Source: Pedobacter frigiditerrae (GTDB taxonomy: Bacteria > Bacteroidota > Bacteroidia > Sphingobacteriales > Sphingobacteriaceae). Taken from it: a stretch of 64,000 nucleotides of DNA. Below the pieces are notes generated by a model. The model did no database searches. It was not told where the DNA came from and was given only the letters and a program-made list of their open reading frames with translations. Below are positions 23,278 to 32,641 of this stretch, one piece after another (position 1 is the stretch's first letter; each line of letters opens with the position of its first letter). Location: positions 992,001 through 1,056,000 of the forward strand of contig NZ_JAVTSS010000002.1 of NCBI RefSeq assembly GCF_032678705.1. The letters run 5' to 3'. Made by a program: the position numbers and the translations under genes.

Positions 23278-24324
23278 ATGGCCATCAATAAATTAGCGCT
23301 CATTAGATACAAAACAATTGATGATTGTTTAAGGAATCGTTTCCGTAAATGGACTTTAAATGATATCATTGAGAAGGTTGCAAAAACTCTTTACGAGATG
23401 GAAGGAATTACCTCTGGTGTTAGTAAACGCACTATTCAAGCAGATATACAATTGATGCGAAGCGATAAGTTAGGTTACAATGCGCCAATCGTTGTGCAAG
23501 ACAAACGATTTTATGCCTATGAAGATTCTAATTTTAGCATTACAAAAGCTCCAATAAACAATGCTGATGTAGATAAAATGAAAGAAATAGTTGGCGTGTT
23601 AAAGCAATTTAATGCATTTAATTATTTCGATGAAATGAGCGACATGATTGCTCGCTTAGAGAATAACTTGTACAAAAGCACCAAACAAACCGGAAATAAT
23701 ATTCAGTTAGAGGGCAACAAATTAGTAAAAGGCTTGGAATGTATTCCAGATTTATATCGTGCTATATTAAATAAAGTGCCCTTATTAATTGAGTATAAAT
23801 CTTTTAAGGCTAAAGAATCTCAACAACAAATTTATTATCCATATTTGCTAAAGGAATATAGAAATAGATGGTTTCTGATTACAAAATCGAAAAAAAGCCC
23901 ACAATTATTAACACTTGCTCTAGACAGAATTGTTGAGTTTCAAGAGTTACCCAATGAAGAATTTAGAGCGTATCAAGGAGTTGATTTTGATAGATATTTC
24001 GAAGATGTAATTGGCGTAACTAAAAGTGAAAAAGATAGGGCCCAAAAGGTAATATTGGAATTTGAAAACTATCATGCGCCGTATATCATTACAAAACCAC
24101 TGCATGATTCGCAAGTCGTACTCACTAAAAATGAAAAAACCACAACTGTTAGAATAGATGTGGTTTTAAATTATGAGTTAGAAAGAGAAATTTTAGGCTT
24201 CGGCGAATGCGTAAAAGTGCTTGCACCAAGGTTATTAGTCTCTAAAATAAAACGAAGATTGGCAAATGCAAATAGACAATATGAAGAAAAACCTGCTATG
24301 CCCAATGAACAATTGAACCAATGA
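23278..24324 (+). CDS. WYL-domain transcriptional regulator of the RNA-repair operon
   Basis: 348 residues from ATG 23278 (MAINKLALIRY); an upstream TTG at 23251 would add nine residues. The N-terminus is a winged-helix-like DNA-binding region (about 5-75, with VSKRTIQADIQLMRSDKLGY as the recognition part). The middle holds the WYL domain (about 150-235, LLIEYKSF and LLKEYRNRWFLI), and a C-terminal WCX-like extension follows. WYL domains are proposed ligand sensors, in some cases of nucleic acids. It is divergent from rsr and is the likely reader of the two TACGCA/TGCGTA dyads, by inference from position. Confidence 0.9.
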   Translation: MAINKLALIRYKTIDDCLRNRFRKWTLNDIIEKVAKTLYEMEGITSGVSKRTIQADIQLMRSDKLGYNAPIVVQDKRFYAYEDSNFSITKAPINNADVDKMKEIVGVLKQFNAFNYFDEMSDMIARLENNLYKSTKQTGNNIQLEGNKLVKGLECIPDLYRAILNKVPLLIEYKSFKAKESQQQIYYPYLLKEYRNRWFLITKSKKSPQLLTLALDRIVEFQELPNEEFRAYQGVDFDRYFEDVIGVTKSEKDRAQKVILEFENYHAPYIITKPLHDSQVVLTKNEKTTTVRIDVVLNYELEREILGFGECVKVLAPRLLVSKIKRRLANANRQYEEKPAMPNEQLNQ

Positions 24325-24387
24325 ATTTGTTAGTCGAGATTACAAATCTCGACCAACTTCAACCTACTGAACAATTGAACCAATGAA

Positions 24388-25968
24388 CTACTTAAACTCA
24401 CTCGTTTTATGGAATTCAATATCTGGATAATCTCTCATCGTCATGTTAATCATGAACTCATTATCCGCTAAATAAACTGGATTACCATCTTTATCTTCAC
24501 CAATATGCTGTTGTTTACGTTTTAAAAACTCCTCTAATTTTTTAGGGTCTTTTGATGTTACCCAGTTAGAACGAGTATAACTTAACATCCTGAAATGCGC
24601 TTTTGCACCATACTCATGCTCCAATCTAAAAGCGATAACCTCAAACTGTAAATCTCCAACCGCACCAATTACTTTTCTATTACCAGGCTGCATGACAAAT
24701 AATTGTGCAACACCTTCTTCAGTTAATTGTTGTAAGCCCTTTTCTAGCTGTTTAGTTTTTAATGGATCTCTATTCTCAACTTCCTTGAAAATCTCCGGAG
24801 AGAAGCTCGGAATACCTTTAAATTGTAATTTCTCACCTTCCGTTAAAGTATCGCCAATTTTAAAAGTACCACTGTCGTATAAACCCACCACATCACCTGG
24901 CCAAGCTTCTTCAACAATGCTTTTTTCGTTGGCCATAAAATCCATCGGGTTGGAGAATTTTATTTTCTTGTTATTTCTGGTATGATAGAAGAACTTATTA
25001 CGCTCAAATTTACCAGAGCAAATTCTTAAAAATGCAATTCTATCTCTATGGTTCGGGTCTAAGTTGGCGTGTATTTTAAATACAAAACCACTAAAATTCT
25101 TTTCAGTTGCTAAAACAGTACGTTCTTCTGCTTCTCTACTTTTCGGACTAGGAGCAATGTTTACAAACGTGTCCAATAATTCCTTAATCCCAAAGTTATT
25201 AATAGCGCTGCCAAAAAATACTGGGGCCAATAAACCTTCTAGGTACATTTCTTTGTCAACTGCGCCATAAACGCCTTCAACTAATTCCAATTCTTCTTTT
25301 AAAGTCGATAATGATTTTTCTGGTAAAAACTGTGCTAAATTCTCGTCATCTAAACTGTTCACCTCAATAACAGGAGTGCTTATTTTCTTTTTGTCTGGCT
25401 CAAATAAATTAAGGTGGTTGTTGTAAATGCTATAAACTCCTTTAAAAGTATGACCTTGACCAATTGGCCAACTCAACGGACATAAACTGATGTTTAATTT
25501 GTTTTCAATTTCATCTAATAAATCAAAGGCATCTTTACCCTCACGGTCCATTTTGTTAACGAAAATGATTACTGGTGTATTTCTCATTCTACAAACCGAC
25601 ATTAATTTTTCGGTCTGCTCTTCCACACCTTTCACACAATCTACCACCAAAATCACACTATCAACTGCAGATAAAGTACGGTAAGTATCTTCAGCGAAAT
25701 CCTTGTGACCAGGTGTATCTAAAATATTGATGCGCTTGCCATTATATTCGAAACCCATTACAGATGTTGCTACCGAAATACCACGTTGCTTTTCAATTTC
25801 CATAAAATCGGATGTGCTACTTTGATTCGCTTTATTCCGTTTTACAGCACCAGCAGTATTAATTGCGCCACCAAAAAGCAAGAACTTTTCGGTTAATGTG
25901 GTTTTACCAGCATCGGGGTGACTAATAATTGCAAATGTTTTTCTTTTTTCTATTTCAGGATTTAACAT
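24388..25968 (-). CDS. prfC: peptide chain release factor 3
   Basis: Translational GTPase that removes RF1/RF2 from the ribosome after peptide release. G1 motif [12 protein letters not shown] (17-28), G2/switch [15 protein letters not shown]3 DTPGHKDF, G4 NKMDRE, followed by the RF3-type domain II ([22 protein letters not shown]) and domain III. 526 residues, full length. It runs in the same direction as the RNA-repair operon but is separated by the divergent WYL gene, so it is independent. Confidence 0.96.
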   Translation of the reverse strand: MLNPEIEKRKTFAIISHPDAGKTTLTEKFLLFGGAINTAGAVKRNKANQSSTSDFMEIEKQRGISVATSVMGFEYNGKRINILDTPGHKDFAEDTYRTLSAVDSVILVVDCVKGVEEQTEKLMSVCRMRNTPVIIFVNKMDREGKDAFDLLDEIENKLNISLCPLSWPIGQGHTFKGVYSIYNNHLNLFEPDKKKISTPVIEVNSLDDENLAQFLPEKSLSTLKEELELVEGVYGAVDKEMYLEGLLAPVFFGSAINNFGIKELLDTFVNIAPSPKSREAEERTVLATEKNFSGFVFKIHANLDPNHRDRIAFLRICSGKFERNKFFYHTRNNKKIKFSNPMDFMANEKSIVEEAWPGDVVGLYDSGTFKIGDTLTEGEKLQFKGIPSFSPEIFKEVENRDPLKTKQLEKGLQQLTEEGVAQLFVMQPGNRKVIGAVGDLQFEVIAFRLEHEYGAKAHFRMLSYTRSNWVTSKDPKKLEEFLKRKQQHIGEDKDGNPVYLADNEFMINMTMRDYPDIEFHKTSEFK

Positions 25969-26430
25969 GGATTTTTTATTGATAATGTGGGCAGAAACTT
26001 AATTAAATAGCAGATACAGCAAGGCTTTATAAAAAGCGAAGGGGGAATAATATGGCTGTGGCTTGTTTCATTGCGCTGCAAAGGTAAGAATATTTTCTTT
26101 CTAGTATAAAGTAGTTATTTGCGAGTAAAAAGACAGGGTATTTTATGAAGCGCAAGGTTAAAGGCAAAGATTAAAGGTAGTCCAGCTTTACGCTAAATCT
26201 TTTTAATTGCCCTTCGACTACGCTCAGGGTGACATTAAAAAGGATATCGCTTCAATCTGGGCTATTTAACAGTGGCTTGTGCAGGGAAACCAGACATAGT
26301 AGCACAAACCAATTTGCTTAAACCTGATAGGAATGGAAAGCCCGATTGAGGAACGATTGAGGCTTGCAATAGATAGCAGGGCTGAGCCTTCAAAAAAGTG
26401 TTGGCAGCACCTTTTCAAATTATTTAACAT
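25969..26430. other. Gene-free intergenic stretch with repeats
   Basis: About 460 bp without a supportable gene. It holds the prfC upstream region, a family A core (CCCTTCGACTACGCTCAGGG, 26211-26230) and a family B copy (26319-26384). The rest is AT-rich sequence with no further signal seen. Confidence 0.6.
26319..26384. repeat. Dispersed repeat, family B, copy 3
   Basis: TAAACCTGATAGGAATGGAA at one end and ATAGATAGCAGGGCTGA at the other; shorter inside than copy 1. Confidence 0.65.
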
Positions 26431-26456
26431 AAAAAAAGCCGATTAAAAAACCGGCT
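26431..26456 (-). terminator. Rho-independent terminator of the DUF6600 gene
   Basis: On the minus strand AGCCGGTT and AATCGGCT pair (one mismatch) and are followed by a run of seven T. It lies about 25 bp past the stop codon at 26482. Confidence 0.85.
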
Positions 26457-26481
26457 CTTTCTTGTTCATACTAAATTATTT

Positions 26482-27906
26482 TTATCCTCTTCCTGGACGG
26501 CCACCGCCTCCACCTCTCTCACCACGACTTTCTGAACCACCGCCAGAACTTCTTTGTTGTGGAGCTGATTGTGTACGCTCTACACGTTGAGGTTGTGATT
26601 GTTGTCTTTCCATTCTTTGTTGCTGAGGTTGCGCTTGTTGTACAGGCTGAGGGCGCTCCATCCTTTGTTGCTGTGGCATTTCTCTACTACGCTCAACTCT
26701 TTGTTGTTGAGGTTGCGCCTGCTGTACGGGCTGCTGACGCTCAACTCTTTGTTGCTGTGGCATTTCTCGGCTACGTTCAACCCTTTGTTCTTGAGGTTGA
26801 GATTGTGGTGTAGGCTGAGTACGTTCAACTCGTTGAGATTGGTTATTGTTACCATCGCTTCTTCTGTCAAAAACACTTGGTCTTTGGTTTGCAACACCAT
26901 TATTCTCATTACCTCGATTACCGTTTTCTCTTCCTTGAGGAGCAGTTACTTCATTTCCATTTCTAGAAGGTCTAGTTGAAGTGCTACCATTGTAGCCCCT
27001 GTCAGCATTCCTATCGGCACCTTGATTTACGTTTCCATTGTTTCTATCAAATCCGCCATTATTATTTCCCCTGTCACCACGATTAGCGGTTACATTATTC
27101 TCTCTTCCAACTGGTCCGCGGTTAATACTACCCTGAACTGCATTTCTTGGAGCCGAGTTTCCATTATCTCTGCTAGCACGTGGACTGTAAATATTTACGT
27201 TTCTATCATCAATTCTAGATGCACCTGGTCTGCTGCTTCTGTTAACATTATAAACAGTTACATTTTGATTAGTTGCACGTCTTACTTCTTCAGCTCTAGG
27301 ACCAGTATAATATGTCCTGTTATTGCGAACATAAGTATTGTTGATAATTACAGTGTTTTGAATGTATACCCTGTTTCTACCATAGTTATAACGAGGATAG
27401 CTGTTGATGTAAATATTGTTGTAAGGAATAAAGTTCCAGCACATATCTGGAACTCTGTATCCACCCCTGCCAATATTTATACCGATGCTAATGCTTGGTC
27501 CTAAAGGAGCCCATCCATAATATCCGCCACCACTTCTCCAACTTACCCAAGCTGGTCCCCAAACTGTATCTGGTAACCAAACCCATTGGTTGTAACGGTT
27601 GTAAATCCAACGTCCGTAGTGAAACGGAGCCCAGCCCCAATCGTAGTTACTTACCCAAGTATTTCCATACTCGGTCATTGCCCAACGACCATTACTGTAA
27701 TAAGGCCTAAAATCTTCTTGGTCTACATCCGGACGCCAAACGTAACCGTATTGCGGGTCCTGAATCCAAGTTCCATAAGGAGAAAGTTCATCGTAAAACG
27801 ATTGTAAGGAAACATCCTCTTGCTGAGCCTTTGCCGATTGTGTGGTTCCAGCAAATAAGAGCATGAGACCTACCAGCAGTGCTGGTAATTTGATCATGTT
27901 TTTCAT
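26482..27906 (-). CDS. DUF6600-type secreted protein with YxWGxW-like repeats and a Q/R-rich tail
   Basis: 474 residues with signal peptide (MKNMIKLPALLVGLMLLFAG..., cleavage near AKAQ). The N-terminal third has aromatic repeats: YGTWIQDPQYGYVWRP, GNTWVSNYDWGWAPFHYGRW and QYVWLP-like NQWVWLPDTVWGPAWVSWR, typical of DUF6600 proteins. The middle is Asn/Arg/Gly-rich. The tail (375-474) is Gln/Arg-rich with two near-identical 28-residue units and ends in Gly/Arg. It is probably a cell-envelope protein; the function is unknown. The basic, low-complexity tail suggests binding to a polyanion, but that is a guess. Confidence 0.85.
   Translation of the reverse strand: MKNMIKLPALLVGLMLLFAGTTQSAKAQQEDVSLQSFYDELSPYGTWIQDPQYGYVWRPDVDQEDFRPYYSNGRWAMTEYGNTWVSNYDWGWAPFHYGRWIYNRYNQWVWLPDTVWGPAWVSWRSGGGYYGWAPLGPSISIGINIGRGGYRVPDMCWNFIPYNNIYINSYPRYNYGRNRVYIQNTVIINNTYVRNNRTYYTGPRAEEVRRATNQNVTVYNVNRSSRPGASRIDDRNVNIYSPRASRDNGNSAPRNAVQGSINRGPVGRENNVTANRGDRGNNNGGFDRNNGNVNQGADRNADRGYNGSTSTRPSRNGNEVTAPQGRENGNRGNENNGVANQRPSVFDRRSDGNNNQSQRVERTQPTPQSQPQEQRVERSREMPQQQRVERQQPVQQAQPQQQRVERSREMPQQQRMERPQPVQQAQPQQQRMERQQSQPQRVERTQSAPQQRSSGGGSESRGERGGGGGRPGRG
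26617..26784 (-). repeat. 84-bp tandem coding repeat in the DUF6600 gene tail
   Basis: Two consecutive 28-codon units (RVERSREMPQQQRVERQQPV... and RVERSREMPQQQRMERPQPV...) plus a partial third (RMERQQ). Copy number may vary between strains. Confidence 0.8.
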
Positions 27907-28232
27907 TTTGTGTGTGTTTTAAAATTTATAATTAACCTAACGCTTTGTGTATATCAATTTGAACACCATTTTTAATAAAGGATTAAGCCAACATTAACAA
28001 ACTGTGTTATTGTCTCATTTTAACGCTTTTCTTTACAATTAAGTGTTTTAAGGTAGGCTAAAAGCAACTCCTTGGATGTGTAAAAAATAAGTCGGGCAGA
28101 ACTAAATTTGCTACATTTTGTAAAATTCAACAAAACAATATTGCCTGTTAGCTGTTTTGCCAAACCTTTGAGAAATTTTAATAGTGCTAGTTATTGGCTT
28201 AAAACTGTACTTTTGTAGCTTAAAGTTTAGCA
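27907..28232. other. Divergent intergenic region
   Basis: About 325 bp between two divergent genes, AT-rich. A TACTTTTG -7-like box lies at 28208-28215, 18 bp before the methyltransferase start. No gene, clear palindrome or repeat family was seen. Confidence 0.5.
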
Positions 28233-28946
28233 ATGCAAAGAGGTACCTTGTTTTTAATCCCAGTTCCATTGGCAGAAAATGCCCAAAATAAATCCTACAC
28301 GCCATTTTTGATTGATACAATTAATGTAATTAAAACCTACATTGTTGAAAATGAAAAAACAGCTCGTAAGTTTTTAAAGGAAGCTGGTTTAAAAACTCCA
28401 CAAAGTGAATTACTTATTCACGATTTTGGCAAACACAAACGTGGAAACTCTTTAGTGCCTTATTTTACTCAATTAATGTCGGGTATCGATGTTGGTTTAA
28501 TGAGCGAAGCTGGTTGCCCAGGTGTTGCTGACCCAGGTGCAGAAATTGTTGCAGAAGCACACAAACGTGGGATAAAGGTTGTGCCTTTGGTTGGACCAAA
28601 TTCTATGATACAAGCTTTAATGTCATCTGGGTTTAGTGGACAGAGTTTTACTTTTCATGGGTATTTACCAATTGATAAAGTAGAGAGAGCTAAACGCATA
28701 AAAGAGCTTGAAGCATTATCGCAAAAAAACAAACAAACTCAATTGTTCATGGAAACTCCATTTAGGAACAACCATCTATTTGAAGACGTACTGAAAAACT
28801 GTAGCGGCAGTACTCAGCTTTGCATAGCTTGTAATATTAATGGTGATGATGAATACATTAAAACCTTAACAGTTGGTGCTTGGAAAAGCGAAAGAATAGA
28901 CTTGCACAAAAAGCCAACTGTGTTTTTGATTTATAAAGCTTCTTAA
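28233..28946 (+). CDS. RsmI-like SAM-dependent methyltransferase (tetrapyrrole-methylase fold)
   Basis: 237 residues of the tetrapyrrole-methylase superfamily, closest in layout to RsmI, which methylates the ribose of 16S rRNA C1402. Landmarks: GTLFLIPVPLAE (4-15), GLMSEAGCPGVADPGAEIV, VVPLVGPNSMIQALMSSGF and FMETPFRN. It is shorter than standard RsmI (about 280) and lacks the C-terminal extension, so it may be the second RsmI-type paralogue common in Bacteroidota. rRNA methylation is a family-based guess. Confidence 0.82.
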   Translation: MQRGTLFLIPVPLAENAQNKSYTPFLIDTINVIKTYIVENEKTARKFLKEAGLKTPQSELLIHDFGKHKRGNSLVPYFTQLMSGIDVGLMSEAGCPGVADPGAEIVAEAHKRGIKVVPLVGPNSMIQALMSSGFSGQSFTFHGYLPIDKVERAKRIKELEALSQKNKQTQLFMETPFRNNHLFEDVLKNCSGSTQLCIACNINGDDEYIKTLTVGAWKSERIDLHKKPTVFLIYKAS

Positions 28947-28953
28947 TTCACTG

Positions 28954-28973
28954 CCGTTGGCTTCAGCCAACGG
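28954..28973. terminator. Hairpin between convergent genes
   Basis: CCGTTGGC and GCCAACGG form a perfect 8-bp stem with loop TTCA, directly between the stops of the methyltransferase and nadD genes. Confidence 0.7.
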
Positions 28974-28982
28974 ATTGAAAAA

Positions 28983-29588
28983 CTATCTATACATACTTTT
29001 CTGTTCGATAAACTCTAGCACATTATCTGGAACAAAAAATTGAATGTTTTTATTGTCTTTTAAAGCTTTGCGAATAAAGGTTGAGGAGATTTCCATTTCT
29101 GGCGTATCCGTAAAAGTAATTGAGGGATGATTTTTCCATTCACTTACATCGGCACCAGGGCGTGGATAAACATAGATATGATAATCTTTAAGCAAGATTT
29201 CGTAATTCTTCCATTTTTTCAAGGACACCAAATTGTCAGCTCCCATTATTAAAACGAATTCTTTTTCTGGATAGCGCTCTTGTAAATGGGTAAGTGTATC
29301 TATCGTATAGGAAGGCTGAGGTAATTTAAATTCTATATCACTTACCTTAATTTGCGGTGCATTTTCAGTCGCCAATTTAGCCATTTCCAAACGGTCGTAC
29401 ATATTAGCCAAACCGCTCTTTTGCTTTAGTGGATTATGAGGTGAAACAACTAACCAAACTTCTTTCAAACCACTAAAACTTGCCATATAGTTGGCAATAA
29501 TTAAGTGGCCGATATGGATGGGATTATATGAACCGAAGAAAAGGCCCGTGAGCAGTTTTCGGTTTTCAGTTTTCGGTTCGATATCCAT
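28983..29588 (-). CDS. nadD: nicotinate-nucleotide adenylyltransferase
   Basis: Adenylates nicotinate mononucleotide in NAD synthesis. The nucleotidyltransferase motif GLFFGSYNPIHIGH (about 15-28) and the C-terminal ISSTFIRKAL (ISSTxIR) are clear. I use ATG 29588; its first ten codons (EPKTENRKLL) come from an AAACCGAAAACTGC-like repeat, so the ancestral start may lie closer to GLFFGS. The PIN gene ends 15 bp upstream. Confidence 0.93.
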   Translation of the reverse strand: MDIEPKTENRKLLTGLFFGSYNPIHIGHLIIANYMASFSGLKEVWLVVSPHNPLKQKSGLANMYDRLEMAKLATENAPQIKVSDIEFKLPQPSYTIDTLTHLQERYPEKEFVLIMGADNLVSLKKWKNYEILLKDYHIYVYPRPGADVSEWKNHPSITFTDTPEMEISSTFIRKALKDNKNIQFFVPDNVLEFIEQKSMYR

Positions 29589-29602
29589 GGTTAACAAAGC
29601 TT

Positions 29603-29986
29603 TTACCAAAAAACATTAACATCATATAAAATAAAATTCTTGTCTTTAGATAATAAAACAAGTTCTTCAGTAATTGCCTGAGCAATTAAAATTCTATCAA
29701 AAGGGTCGCGATGATGAAATTCTAATTGATTAAGTGATAAAATATGATTGAAACTTATGGGCAGAATTTCAATCTGATTCTGGTCTAAAAATTCAAATAT
29801 TTTATCAAATTCAGATAGAAGTGAAAGTTTATTTAATTTAGATTTTATTGCTATTTCCCAAATACTTGCAATGCTTATAAAACATTGATTATTTAAATCT
29901 TTGATTTCATCAATAACCTTTTTGGGTAAGGAAGAATCACCATTTATAAACCAAATAAATGTATGTGTATCTAATAAATAAGACAT
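29603..29986 (-). CDS. PIN-domain toxin, VapC-like
   Basis: 127-residue PIN-domain ribonuclease, probable toxin of a type II pair. Acidic residues of the metal site: Asp6 in LLDTHTFIW, Glu43 in SIASIWEIAIK, and Asp95 in HRDPFDRILIAQA, with a further Asp in SKDKNF. Its ATG overlaps the antitoxin stop by one base (TAATG), the typical coupling of such pairs. The usual target of VapC toxins is tRNA or rRNA, which is of note in a window that also holds RNA-repair genes. Confidence 0.9.
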   Translation of the reverse strand: MSYLLDTHTFIWFINGDSSLPKKVIDEIKDLNNQCFISIASIWEIAIKSKLNKLSLLSEFDKIFEFLDQNQIEILPISFNHILSLNQLEFHHRDPFDRILIAQAITEELVLLSKDKNFILYDVNVFW

Positions 29987-30189
29987 TACATATATTCCTT
30001 AAAATCTTCTAAAGGCTCATCAAAATCATTAGCCATTTTAAAAAAGCCTTTGGCGTATCCAAATTGTCTTTCTTTAATTTGTTTGCCTGATTTAGTTTTT
30101 TTCTTCAATGAAGCAACAAACTCAGACACTTGTTTCTTTAAATCAGAAGGCAAAGCAGATATTTGGCTATATAATTGAATATCAGTCAT
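29986..30189 (-). CDS. DUF2281/VapB-like antitoxin
   Basis: 67-residue partner of the PIN toxin. The N-terminal half (LYSQISALPSDLKKQVSEFV) fits the DUF2281 helix pattern; the C-terminal half (FGYAKGFFKMANDFDEPLEDF) is the acidic/aromatic tail expected to wrap the toxin active site. The pair sits between gmk and nadD. Confidence 0.85.
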   Translation of the reverse strand: MTDIQLYSQISALPSDLKKQVSEFVASLKKKTKSGKQIKERQFGYAKGFFKMANDFDEPLEDFKEYM

Positions 30190-30225
30190 AATGTAAATAT
30201 AAAGCTTTTGCTAGATTTCTAAAAA

Positions 30226-30795
30226 TCATTTTTTTAGAAATGAAGCTACTATTTTCTCCGCTTCAGCACAAGCAACCTCTAAATCGTAGTTCTTAAGTAT
30301 GATGTCAAACTTATCTGCGTATAAAAGTTCTTTTTCTGCTTTTATAAAACGTTCTTGAAGTTTTTCTTGGCTATCAGTTCCTCTTCCAGTTAAACGCTCT
30401 TTTAATACTTCTAAAGATGGCGGTTGAACAAAAATAGCCAATGCATCATCTTCGTATTTTCTTTTTAAGCGTAAACCACCTTCAACATCGATATCAAAAA
30501 TTACATGTTTGCCAGAATCCCAAATCCTTTGAATTTCTGAACGCAAGGTGCCATAAAATGTTCCGCTGTAAACCTCTTCAAATTCTACAAATTCTTGACG
30601 AGCAACTTTATGCAAAAAATCTTCTTTAGTGATGAAATAATAATCGTTTTCATGTTTTTCTGTTCCACGAGATTCTCTTGTAGTTGCAGAGATAGAGAAA
30701 CTTAATTGCGGAAATTTCTTTAGTAAGTGTCTTACAATGGTTGTTTTACCAGCTCCTGATGGTGCAGAAAATATAATGAGTTTGCCTTGTTTCAT
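30226..30795 (-). CDS. gmk: guanylate kinase
   Basis: Phosphorylates GMP to GDP. P-loop SAPSGAGKTT (10-19), GMP-binding SATTRESRGTE and YYFITKEDF, and DIDVEGGLRLKRKY. 189 residues, normal length. It follows yicC in the same direction with a repeat-filled 69-bp gap, a pairing that is common in bacteria. Confidence 0.96.
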   Translation of the reverse strand: MKQGKLIIFSAPSGAGKTTIVRHLLKKFPQLSFSISATTRESRGTEKHENDYYFITKEDFLHKVARQEFVEFEEVYSGTFYGTLRSEIQRIWDSGKHVIFDIDVEGGLRLKRKYEDDALAIFVQPPSLEVLKERLTGRGTDSQEKLQERFIKAEKELLYADKFDIILKNYDLEVACAEAEKIVASFLKK

Positions 30796-30798
30796 TTT

Positions 30799-30860
30799 TA
30801 ATAAGCCTAAAGACTAAAGCGAAAAGACCAAAGCTTTAGACTTTGTGCTTTAAGCTTTTA
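30799..30860. repeat. Family C repeat hairpin between yicC and gmk
   Basis: AAGCCTAAAGACTAAAGC and GCTTTAGACTTTGTGCTTTA-like sequence form a long imperfect inverted repeat of purine/pyrimidine strands, the same unit as at 6711 and 7203. Confidence 0.65.
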
Positions 30861-30864
30861 GCTC

Positions 30865-31740
30865 TTATAACACGTTCAATAACTGTTCTTTAATTTTTTC
30901 TAATTCTTCTTTCATTCCCACAACTAATTGCTGTATATGCGCATCATTAGCTTTGGCACCCATGGTATTAATTTCTCTGCCGATTTCTTGAGAGATAAAC
31001 CCTAATTTTTTACCATTGGCATCTTTACCTTTTAGGGTAGCCATGAAATAATCACAGTGGCTTTTTAAGCGGGTTTTCTCTTCGGTAATGTCTAATTTAT
31101 CAATATAGTAAATCAACTCTTGCTCTAAACGATTTTGGTCGATGTTTACCTTGCCAACTGTTTCTTCTAAAAATTGAGTTAATCTGGCTTTTACTTGTGG
31201 AACTCTTAACGGAGCAAGCTTATCTATTTCAGCAAAAAAGTCTAAAATGTTTTGAATTCGAAGTTCTAAATCTGCTCTTAAAACTTTGCCTTCATCTTCT
31301 CTAAACTGATTAAAATTGGCTAGTGCTTTTAAAAATGTTTGATGTAAAACTTCCCAATCATTTTCACCAATCTCTTCTTCCGTATAAGTAATTACTTCGG
31401 GAAAGTTAAGGGCGGTTTGCAATAGATTTGCTGAATTTGCACCCAAAGAAGCATTAATTTCTTCTAGTTGTTTGTAATAACGAGTTAGTAGAGTGGTGTT
31501 AATTGTAGCTCCTTTCTGATTGTCGTCGCTACGTTCAATGTTTACAGAAACATTAACTTTTCCTCGTTCAATATCTTTACTGCAAGTATTACGCAATAAA
31601 AGCTCTTTATCTGAATATGCTCTTGGTAATTTTAAATTTAACTCCAAAAACTTAGAGTTCAGAGATTTTATCTCAACAGCAAACTTTACATTTTCTATGT
31701 CAGTAGCTGCCAAGCCAAAGCCTGTCATTGATTTTATCAT
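30865..31740 (-). CDS. YicC-family endoribonuclease
   Basis: 291 residues from ATG 31740 (MIKSMTGFG, the diagnostic YicC start); an earlier TTG is unlikely. YicC-like proteins are RNases or RNase adaptors linked to RNA turnover in stationary phase. Other family blocks: IKSLNSKFLELNLKLPR, RGKVNVSVNIE, and the C-terminal DITEEKTRLKSHCDYF and KKLGFISQEIGREINTMGAKAND. Confidence 0.92.
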   Translation of the reverse strand: MIKSMTGFGLAATDIENVKFAVEIKSLNSKFLELNLKLPRAYSDKELLLRNTCSKDIERGKVNVSVNIERSDDNQKGATINTTLLTRYYKQLEEINASLGANSANLLQTALNFPEVITYTEEEIGENDWEVLHQTFLKALANFNQFREDEGKVLRADLELRIQNILDFFAEIDKLAPLRVPQVKARLTQFLEETVGKVNIDQNRLEQELIYYIDKLDITEEKTRLKSHCDYFMATLKGKDANGKKLGFISQEIGREINTMGAKANDAHIQQLVVGMKEELEKIKEQLLNVL

Positions 31741-31832
31741 GTGCAAAGATAGTAAAAAAGGTAGAGGGTTAAAAGGCTAAAGGTGTAAGGCAATAAGCAA
31801 CAATTTTGCAATCCAGCATTTTAACAATAGAA

Positions 31833-32570
31833 CTAACTATACTTTAAAATAGCTTCTTCCATTAAGTCGTAAACTTTCTGTTTAAGCATTTGCATATCAT
31901 CTTGTGTTAATCCTTTTACATCCACAGGTGTGATAAAAACAGTAGTTAACAAACCAGGACGAGCATTTAGCGGATTAACCCTTGGCAATAATGCTCTATT
32001 ATTTATCATTACAAATGGCATCAATGGTGTTTGAGTTTCAATCGCAATTCTAAAAGCGCCATCATAAAATTCGCTTAATGGTTTTTCAGTTTTATTCATC
32101 GTTCCTTCTGGGAAAATGAGAATCGACTGCCCGTTGTTGATGTCTGCTTTTAAGGCGTTAACAGATTCTTCACGACTTTCCTTGCTACTTCTGTCAATTA
32201 AAACAACAATTCTTTTATAGATTAAACCAAAAATTGGAATTTTAGTCATTTCAACTTTTCCAAGCGGACTAAAATATTGAGGAATGCCAATACAAACGGC
32301 AATAGCATCTAAATAAGAACCATGATTGCCCACATAAATGTGAGGAATATCTCGATTAATTAAATGTGTGTTTTTTGTTTTAATCCAAAAGAAGGAAGCG
32401 GCACTAAATCCCCATGCCCAACATCTTAACAGAAATAGAATAATCCGTTTGCCATTTGTTTTTGATAAGATTGCCGAAGCCAATAATACAAAAGGTAATG
32501 CAATGAACATCAAGGCAATAAAAATTATTCCTGCATAAATTAAATATATTCCTGATAAAACTTTTGACAT
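31833..32570 (-). CDS. plsC: 1-acyl-sn-glycerol-3-phosphate acyltransferase
   Basis: Membrane-bound acyltransferase that makes phosphatidic acid. N-terminal membrane segments (about 5-35 and 45-62), acceptor/catalytic motif NHGSYLDA with His83 and Asp88, glycerol-phosphate motif FPEGTM (153-158), and VMINNR further on. 245 residues is normal. Confidence 0.92.
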   Translation of the reverse strand: MSKVLSGIYLIYAGIIFIALMFIALPFVLLASAILSKTNGKRIILFLLRCWAWGFSAASFFWIKTKNTHLINRDIPHIYVGNHGSYLDAIAVCIGIPQYFSPLGKVEMTKIPIFGLIYKRIVVLIDRSSKESREESVNALKADINNGQSILIFPEGTMNKTEKPLSEFYDGAFRIAIETQTPLMPFVMINNRALLPRVNPLNARPGLLTTVFITPVDVKGLTQDDMQMLKQKVYDLMEEAILKYS

Positions 32571-32641
32571 TAATTAACGTTTTTTAACTTATTGGGTTCG
32601 CAAACAATCCTTAAGTTTACAAAATAAATAAATAAGACACA

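Noticed and set aside
27022..27807. Long plus-strand frames inside the DUF6600 gene
   Set aside because: Shadows produced by the biased Asn/Arg/Tyr codons of the minus-strand gene.
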